A stretch of DNA of 21,818 nt from Balneolales bacterium (lineage in GTDB: Bacteria; Bacteroidota; Rhodothermia; Balneolales; HLUCCA01): positions 1-21,818 of the forward strand of contig JAIUMT010000012.1 of assembly GCA_022565415.1 (NCBI GenBank), in the 5' to 3' direction. Each line of letters starts with the position of its first letter. The first letter of the stretch is position 1. The notes under the pieces are model-generated. The model searched no databases. It was given only the letters and a program-made list of their open reading frames with translations, and was not told where the DNA came from. Of the stretch, positions 15,526 to 21,818 are shown in pieces. Made by a program: the position numbers and the translations under genes.

Positions 15526-18500
15526 TCAGTCTTTGTCCGTTTCAGCGCCAAGTGCCTCAAACACCTTACTGGCAGCCTCAACATCCTTCATGTCTGCTTT
15601 TTCATCAACGATGTAGTCCTGATAGTGTCGAAGACCAGTACCAGCAGGTACTTTATGGCCAACAACCACATTTTCTTTAAGTCCAAGTAACATATCAGCT
15701 TTCGCCTCAATTGCTGCTTGAGTAAGAACTTTCGTTGTTTCCTGGAATGATGCAGCCGACAACCAACTTTCTGTTGATAAGGCAGCGCGCGTAATTCCTA
15801 GCAAGATAGGTCGCGAAATAGCTGGTTCAGCTACACGAGCTTCAATCTCTGTCTTACCTTCTTTAATAAGACGGGCATTGATGTCACGGATTTCGCGTCT
15901 TTCAAGAATTGCACCGAAGTTCAGACCACTATCACCAGGGTTTGTTAAAACAAACTTACCAATGAGTGAATCATTCGTACGGTTAACTTCAAATCGGTCA
16001 ATTTTGTCGCCTTCGAGGAACATTGTATCACCCGGATCAGTAATCTCAAGTTTCTGCATCATGGTGCGTACGATAATCTCAATGTGTTTATCATTGATTT
16101 TCACACCCTGTAGACGGTAAACTTCCTGAATCTCATTCACAAGGTACGATTGCACCGCGAATGGTCCGAGAATGTTTAGAATGTCCTGAGGCAGAATTTG
16201 TCCATCAGATAACGACTCGCCAGATTTAACATAGTCATTTTCCTGAACCAAGATATGCTTGGAAAGTGGAATCAAATACGATTTAGTATCTGCTCCATCC
16301 TTACTGGTTACCATAATTTCTTGAGATCCACGCTTACGCGATCCCATTTTTACGATACCCTCAATTTCAGAAACGACTGCTGGGTCACTTGGCGGACGAG
16401 CCTCGAAAAGCTCAGTAATACGAGGTAGACCAGCTGTAATATCTTTCGATTTAGAAGCCGATGTTCGTGGAATCTTCGCAATTGTCTGACCCGCTTGAAC
16501 ATTTTCCTTCACATCAACAATTACGTGAGTTCCTACAGGTAATGCTGTTTCACGAATACGCTCGCTGTCTCCCTTCACAATCAGTGTAGGAACCATGCCA
16601 CGATCTTTAGAGTCAGTAATTACCTTCTCTTTGTGACCAGTCTGAGCATCTGTTTCGTCGGTATAGGTAGTTCCATCAATAATATCTTTGAAATCAATTT
16701 GACCATTGATTTCAGAAATAAGTAATGCGTTATATGGATCCCACTTACACAATGGAACACCTTTAGGTACTAGGTCACCTTCTTCAATAAGAAGTTCAGA
16801 ACCGTACGGGATGTTGTAGTTAGTTAGAACTTTACCAGTTTCGTCTTGGATCTTAATTTCACCAACACGACTTAGTACAACATTGTGAGTTTCTTCACCA
16901 TCATCATATTCCACATATCGCAAGTTTTCAAATACGATTTTACCCGCAAACTTGGATTTGTGCATTGACTCTGACTCGAGTCGGGATGCAGTACCACCAA
17001 CGTGGAAAGTTCGAAGTGTAAGCTGTGTACCCGGCTCACCAATAGATTGAGCGGCAATAACACCAACTGCTTCACCAACCTGAACGAGCTTACCTCGCGA
17101 CAAGTCACGTCCGTAACATTTCGCACAAACTCCACGAGGTGACTCGCAAGTAAGCGCTGAACGAATTTCAACTTCTTCAATCGAAGTTTCTGCAATTTTC
17201 TTAGCAACTACTTCGCTGATTAACGAGTTGGACTCAACAAGAAGTTCATCATTAAGTGGATCGTAAACATCGTGCATTGATACACGACCTAAAATTCGAT
17301 CTTCTAAACTCTCAACGATATCTTCGTTGTCTTTCAGTGCCTTGATTTTGATACCACGAAGTGTACCACAATCGTTTTCACTTACAATTACATCCTGAGA
17401 TACATCAACCAGACGACGGGTCAGATAACCAGCATCGGCAGTTTTAAGAGCCGTATCGGCAAGACCTTTACGAGCACCGTGAGTAGAAATAAAGTACTCA
17501 AGTACTGTAAGTCCTTCACGGAAACTGGAAAGAATCGGTGTTTCAATTACTTCACTACCACTAGATTCAACCGAACTTTTCTGTGGTTTGGCCATAAGAC
17601 CACGCATACCACCAAGCTGTCGAATCTGCTCTTTCGAACCACGAGCACCGGAATCGGCCATCATATAGACGGGGTTGAATCCATCACGGTCTTTCTGAAG
17701 TGCTGTAAATAGTGTTTCAGAAACACGGTTTGTTGTGCTCGTCCACTTATCAATTACCTGGTTATAACGCTCGTTGTCTGTGATAAATCCATTTTCGTAT
17801 CGATCTTGGATTAATCGCACTTCATCTTGTGCCTTTTTAATCAATTGATGTTTTTCATCAGGAATAACAATGTCTTCCAGACTGAATGAGAGCCCACCCA
17901 TCGTGGCTGTGTTGAAACCAAGCTCTTTCATATCATCGAGGAACTTGGCAGCAGCTACGGTTCCACAGGTATTGAACACTTCCCCAATCAGTGTACGAAG
18001 TTCTTTTTTACCGAACGTTGTGTTCTTGTAACCAAGTTCATTTGGCACAATTTCATTGAATAAAACACGTCCGGTAGTGGTTTTGATTACTTCAGTTACT
18101 AAAGAATCGCCTTTCGGACTATGAGTTATACGAACATTGATTTTATCGTGAAGTTGAACTCTACCTTGATCGTAGGCAATAATTACTTCTTCAGGACTAT
18201 AGAATGTTTTCTCGCGCGACGGAGTACTAGGTGACATTTTTGTCAAGTAGTAAATTCCCAAAACCATGTCTTGAGATGGTACCGTAATGGGACCACCGTT
18301 CGCAGGGTTCATGATGTTGTGTGATCCTAACATCAAAACAGATGCTTCAAGAACAGCGTCGTTACTTAGCGGAAGGTGAACAGCCATCTGATCACCATCA
18401 AAGTCAGCGTTGAAAGCAGTACACGATAGTGGGTGCAAGCGAATAGCTTTGTCCTCAAGCAATACCGGTTGGTAAGCTTGAATTCCCAATCTGTGAAGTG

Positions 18501-19821
18501 TAGGAGCACGGTTAAGTAGTACAGGATGTCCGTCAATTACATTTTCGAGTACATCCCAAACTACGTCATCGCGACGATCTACAACTTTTTTGGCACTCTT
18601 CACAGTTTTCACATATCCACGCTCAATCAAACGACGGATGATGAAAGGTTTGTAAAGCTCAACAGCCATTTCCTTAGGAAGTCCGCACTCGTGCATTTTG
18701 AGTTCAGGTCCTACAACAATTACTGAACGGCCTGAATAATCGACACGCTTACCAAGTAAATTCTGGCGGAAACGACCGTTTTTACCCTTAAGCATATCAC
18801 TTAGGGATTTCAACGGACGATTGTTACTACGAACAGCGTTCGTTTTGCGGGAGTTATCGAATAATGAATCAACCGCTTCCTGAAGCATTCGCTTCTCGTT
18901 ACGCAGAATCACATCTGGCGCTTTGATATCGATAAGCCGCTTAAGACGGTTGTTACGAATGATAACCCGACGGTATAAGTCGTTAAGGTCGGAGGTAGCA
19001 AATCGGCCACCTTCGAGTGGTACCAACGGACGAAGTTCTGGTGGAATTACCGGGATAACACGTAGAACCATCCATTCCGGACGGTTTTCCATAGACTTGT
19101 TAGCTGCACGGAAAGATTCCAGCACCTGCAATCTCTTCAGATGTTTTTTCTTACGCATCATCGATGTTTCGCCTTTAACAGCCTCACGATATTTGTAAGC
19201 ATCTTTATCGAGATCGATGTTAGCGAGTAAAGACTCGATAGCATCGGCGCCCATTTTAACTATAAACTTGTCGTGATCGTCATCCTCAAGCTCTCTGTGT
19301 TCTTCGGGTAGCTGAGAAAGAATATCGTAGTACTCTTCTTCGGTAAGCATATCGCCCATCTTGTAACCAAGATCACGTGCAATACCCGGATTAATCACCA
19401 CGAAGCTTTCGTAATAAACGATTTTTTCGAGGTTTTTAGAAGAGAGACCTAACAGATAAGCGATCTTGTTTGGTAGTGATTTGAAATACCAAATATGAAC
19501 CACAGGTACACTAAGTGTAATGTGACCCATGCGCTCGCGACGCACAGCTTTTCGAGTAACTTCTACACCACAACGGTCGCAGATGATACCTTTATAACGA
19601 ATACGTTTGTATTTACCACAATGGCATTCCCAGTCCTTGACAGGGCCAAAAATCTTCTCGCAAAACAATCCATCCTTTTCAGGCTTGAATGTTCTGTAGT
19701 TAATGGTCTCCGGGTTTAATACTTCACCGCGCGAACGCGATAAAATTGTTTCAGCTGAAGCTAGAGATATCCGGAGATGATTAAAATCTTTGGAAACAGT
19801 TTCGCTTTTTGTAAACGGCAA
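15526..19821 (-). CDS. rpoC: DNA-directed RNA polymerase subunit beta'
   Basis: This is the 1431-residue catalytic subunit of RNA polymerase, complete. The N-terminal zinc site uses C66, C68, C81 and C84 (CHCG...CDRC). The catalytic Mg-binding motif NADFDGD has D473, D475 and D477. The second zinc site uses C818 (NDCGT), C892, C899 and C902 (CESPRGVCAKC). The trigger-loop/bridge region (FISTHGARKGLADTALKT) is intact. An insertion of roughly 190 residues after FHVGGTAS matches the position of the E. coli SI3 insert. The start is TTG at 19819-19821, chosen because GGAGGT lies 6 nt upstream and the N-terminus then matches FCB homologues in length. It follows rpoB by 65 bp in the same operon and ends at the strong terminator at 15468-15503. 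Confidence 0.99.
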   Translation of the reverse strand: MPFTKSETVSKDFNHLRISLASAETILSRSRGEVLNPETINYRTFKPEKDGLFCEKIFGPVKDWECHCGKYKRIRYKGIICDRCGVEVTRKAVRRERMGHITLSVPVVHIWYFKSLPNKIAYLLGLSSKNLEKIVYYESFVVINPGIARDLGYKMGDMLTEEEYYDILSQLPEEHRELEDDDHDKFIVKMGADAIESLLANIDLDKDAYKYREAVKGETSMMRKKKHLKRLQVLESFRAANKSMENRPEWMVLRVIPVIPPELRPLVPLEGGRFATSDLNDLYRRVIIRNNRLKRLIDIKAPDVILRNEKRMLQEAVDSLFDNSRKTNAVRSNNRPLKSLSDMLKGKNGRFRQNLLGKRVDYSGRSVIVVGPELKMHECGLPKEMAVELYKPFIIRRLIERGYVKTVKSAKKVVDRRDDVVWDVLENVIDGHPVLLNRAPTLHRLGIQAYQPVLLEDKAIRLHPLSCTAFNADFDGDQMAVHLPLSNDAVLEASVLMLGSHNIMNPANGGPITVPSQDMVLGIYYLTKMSPSTPSREKTFYSPEEVIIAYDQGRVQLHDKINVRITHSPKGDSLVTEVIKTTTGRVLFNEIVPNELGYKNTTFGKKELRTLIGEVFNTCGTVAAAKFLDDMKELGFNTATMGGLSFSLEDIVIPDEKHQLIKKAQDEVRLIQDRYENGFITDNERYNQVIDKWTSTTNRVSETLFTALQKDRDGFNPVYMMADSGARGSKEQIRQLGGMRGLMAKPQKSSVESSGSEVIETPILSSFREGLTVLEYFISTHGARKGLADTALKTADAGYLTRRLVDVSQDVIVSENDCGTLRGIKIKALKDNEDIVESLEDRILGRVSMHDVYDPLNDELLVESNSLISEVVAKKIAETSIEEVEIRSALTCESPRGVCAKCYGRDLSRGKLVQVGEAVGVIAAQSIGEPGTQLTLRTFHVGGTASRLESESMHKSKFAGKIVFENLRYVEYDDGEETHNVVLSRVGEIKIQDETGKVLTNYNIPYGSELLIEEGDLVPKGVPLCKWDPYNALLISEINGQIDFKDIIDGTTYTDETDAQTGHKEKVITDSKDRGMVPTLIVKGDSERIRETALPVGTHVIVDVKENVQAGQTIAKIPRTSASKSKDITAGLPRITELFEARPPSDPAVVSEIEGIVKMGSRKRGSQEIMVTSKDGADTKSYLIPLSKHILVQENDYVKSGESLSDGQILPQDILNILGPFAVQSYLVNEIQEVYRLQGVKINDKHIEIIVRTMMQKLEITDPGDTMFLEGDKIDRFEVNRTNDSLIGKFVLTNPGDSGLNFGAILERREIRDINARLIKEGKTEIEARVAEPAISRPILLGITRAALSTESWLSAASFQETTKVLTQAAIEAKADMLLGLKENVVVGHKVPAGTGLRHYQDYIVDEKADMKDVEAASKVFEALGAETDKD

Positions 19822-19827
19822 GGTTGT

Positions 19828-19833
19828 ACCTCC
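19828..19833 (-). promoter_or_regulatory. Strong Shine-Dalgarno site of rpoC
   Basis: GGAGGT on the minus strand is a full SD, separated by 6 nt (ACAACC) from the TTG start. It decides the start codon: no ATG or GTG lies at a suitable distance in frame. Confidence 0.85.
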
Positions 19834-19886
19834 GTAAAAAGTTTTCTTAATTGAAATTTCGAGATGGACCTACAAATAGGCGAGTA

Positions 19887-21818
19887 TTACTCAATATTGA
19901 CTTCAAGTCCGAGGCCTTGAAGTTCGCGTAGTAACACATTAAACGATTCAGGTGTACTACCTTCTGGTAAATTCTCACCTTTAACGATTGCTTCATAGAC
20001 TTTTGATCGCCCTTTAACATCGTCACTCTTAACGGTGAGCATTTCCTTGAGAATACTTGCGGCACCGTACGCATAAAGTGCCCAAACCTCCATCTCACCA
20101 AGACGCTGACCACCAAACTGAGCTTTACCACCCAATGGCTGTTGCGTAATGAGAGAGTATGGTCCAATTGACCGTGCATGCATCTTATCTTGAACAAGGT
20201 GGTTCAATTTAAGGATATACATAATTCCTACAGTTGTCTTTTGAGCAAAACGTTCGCCACTTCGACCATCATATAAATATGTACGACCGTCTTGGGGAAG
20301 CCCTGCTTCATTAAGCCAATGTTGAACCTCTTCGTATTTTGCACCATCAAAAATTGGAGTTGCAAAATTTACACCAAGTTTTTTACCAGCCCATCCTAAA
20401 ATAGTCTCGTAAATTTGACCAAGGTTCATACGTGAAGGTACACCTAGCGGGTTAAGCACGATATCGACTGGGGTTCCATCTTCTAGGAACGGCATGTCTT
20501 CAACAGGAACTATGTTGGCTACAACACCTTTATTTCCGTGTCGACCGGCCATTTTGTCACCAACCTGAAGCTTACGTTTTTTAGCAACATAAACTTTTGC
20601 TTTCTGAACGATACCTGGTGGGAGTTCATCGCCAACCTGAATAGCATACTTACGGCGTTTCAGTTCGGTTTCGTAATCACGACGTACAAGTCGATAGTTT
20701 TCAAACAGTTTAACCACGACTTCAACAACTTTGTCGTCCTGGCACCATGCCTGATTTACACGAAGTTCCATCGGATCAAGCTCTTCGAATGTTTGCTTGC
20801 GATACTTATCGCTTTTCGCAATCACTTCGTTACCGGCACGATCCAGAATACCTGGAGAGGTTTTGTCTTTGAGCAATTTGTACATACGCTCTGCCCAGCT
20901 TGCATTCAGCTTGCCTAGCTTACGATCGTATTCTTGTTGCTCTTTCTCTACCAGTTCTTTCTCTTCCTTGCGTGTGTACTGTTCGTCACGCTTGCGACTG
21001 AACAAACGGGTGTCGATTACCACACCTTGAACACCTGGAGGTGTTTTGAGGGAGGCATCTTTTACATCGCCAGCTTTGTCGCCGAAGATTGCTCGTAAAA
21101 GTTTTTCTTCAGGAGTAGGATCGGTTTCACCTTTTGGAGTAATTTTACCAACGATGATGTCTCCGGGCTTAACCTTCGCTCCAACGCGAATGATTCCGTT
21201 TTCGTCGAGGTTACGGGTAGCTTCTTCACTTACGTTTGGAATCTCACGAGTAAGCTCTTCTTCCCCACGTTTGGTATCACGAACCTGTTGTTCGAATTCC
21301 TGAATGTGGATAGAGGTATAGATATCTTCTGATACTACGCGCTCTGAAATTACAATCGCATCCTCAAAGTTGTATCCTCGCCATGGCATGAAAGCAACCA
21401 GAAGATTTCTTCCGAGAGCAAGCTCTCCCATGTTGGTAGCACAACCATCAGCCAAAGGCTGACCTTTAATTACTTTGTCGCCAACTTGAACAATTGGGCG
21501 TTGATTAGAGGTAGTATCCTGGTTTGTTCTTTCGAACTTTCGCAAGGTATAGCTAACTACACCATCATCAAAGTATGCAAGAGATTCGGTTTCTTCACGC
21601 TTATAGCGAACTCTGATTTCGTTTGAGCTCACGTATGCAATTTCGCCATCGCCTTCAGCAACAACTAAAGCACGAGAGTCACGAGCCGCACGATATTCCA
21701 TTCCGGTACCAACAATTGGTCGTTCTGGACGCAATAAAGGTACACCCTGACGTTGCATGTTTGATCCCATCAATGCACGGTTAGCATCATCGTGTTCGAT
21801 AAATGGAATCAAAGCAGC
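19887..21818 (-). CDS. rpoB: DNA-directed RNA polymerase subunit beta, 5' part beyond right edge
   Basis: The C-terminal 643 residues of the beta subunit are visible. The frame is open through the right edge (AALIPFIEHDDANRALMGSN), so the true start lies outside the window. The main rifampicin-resistance cluster lies upstream and is not included. Conserved elements visible are NMQRQGVPLLRPE, the AFMPWRGYNFEDAIVISE block, the GDKMAGRHGNKGVV block with active-site lysines, FLEDGTPVDIVLNPLGVPSRMN, and the C-terminal clamp GGKAQFGGQRLGEMEVWALYAYG. The long charged helical stretch after RLFSRKRDEQ is the usual lineage-variable region. It ends in TAA 65 bp before rpoC and is co-transcribed with it. 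Confidence 0.99.
   Translation of the reverse strand, partial: AALIPFIEHDDANRALMGSNMQRQGVPLLRPERPIVGTGMEYRAARDSRALVVAEGDGEIAYVSSNEIRVRYKREETESLAYFDDGVVSYTLRKFERTNQDTTSNQRPIVQVGDKVIKGQPLADGCATNMGELALGRNLLVAFMPWRGYNFEDAIVISERVVSEDIYTSIHIQEFEQQVRDTKRGEEELTREIPNVSEEATRNLDENGIIRVGAKVKPGDIIVGKITPKGETDPTPEEKLLRAIFGDKAGDVKDASLKTPPGVQGVVIDTRLFSRKRDEQYTRKEEKELVEKEQQEYDRKLGKLNASWAERMYKLLKDKTSPGILDRAGNEVIAKSDKYRKQTFEELDPMELRVNQAWCQDDKVVEVVVKLFENYRLVRRDYETELKRRKYAIQVGDELPPGIVQKAKVYVAKKRKLQVGDKMAGRHGNKGVVANIVPVEDMPFLEDGTPVDIVLNPLGVPSRMNLGQIYETILGWAGKKLGVNFATPIFDGAKYEEVQHWLNEAGLPQDGRTYLYDGRSGERFAQKTTVGIMYILKLNHLVQDKMHARSIGPYSLITQQPLGGKAQFGGQRLGEMEVWALYAYGAASILKEMLTVKSDDVKGRSKVYEAIVKGENLPEGSTPESFNVLLRELQGLGLEVNIE

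Noticed and set aside
19847..20197. 116-codon minus-strand frame overlapping the rpoB 3' end and the rpoB-rpoC gap
   Set aside because: It is out of frame with RpoB over its most conserved C-terminal block; the RpoB frame explains the sequence.

Overview
The window is a stretch of bacterial chromosome holding nine protein genes, two of them cut by the window edges. I see no rRNA, tRNA, insertion sequence, CRISPR array or prophage. The proteins point to the Bacteroidota/Chlorobiota (FCB) side of the tree. RpoB and RpoC are of the FCB type, and a DUF1015 gene sits close to serC, a neighbourhood common there. The left edge carries a secreted lamin-tail/CotH protein. Most starts lack a Shine-Dalgarno (SD) sequence, and TAnnTTTG-like promoter boxes occur. 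A Balneolota/Rhodothermota-like organism is my best guess; this is inference from protein character, not a placement.

Layout, left to right. 1-2495 (minus) is a large secreted protein with lamin-tail, chitobiase-C-like and CotH-kinase domains, running off the left edge. 2690-3769 (minus) is serC. 3770-4169 is a 400-bp divergent spacer containing a degenerate ~66-bp tandem duplication. 4170-5447 (plus) is a four-TM membrane protein with a SpoIIE/PPM phosphatase domain. 5461-6651 (minus) is a DUF1015 protein. 6790-14534 (plus) is a three-gene RND efflux operon: one lipoprotein-like adaptor and two different inner-membrane pumps, the pumps overlapping by 4 bp, with no outer-membrane channel gene. 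14535-14876 is a spacer with a possible 15-codon ORF. 14877-15164 (plus) is a YtxH-like small protein. A strong bidirectional terminator lies at 15468-15503. 15526-19821 (minus) is rpoC and 19887-21818 (minus) is the 3' half of rpoB.

The parts do different jobs: serine synthesis (SerC, with DUF1015 probably tied to it), stress or sigma-factor-type signalling (the phosphatase), export of toxic compounds (the RND operon) and core transcription (rpoBC). Nothing here is clearly a new multi-gene system. The observations most worth a check are the CotH-family gene at the left edge, the DUF1015 DGHHR motif beside serC, the two-pump/one-adaptor operon with a His-rich cytoplasmic linker and altered proton-relay residues, the 15-codon ORF before ytxH, and the TTG start of rpoC with its strong SD.
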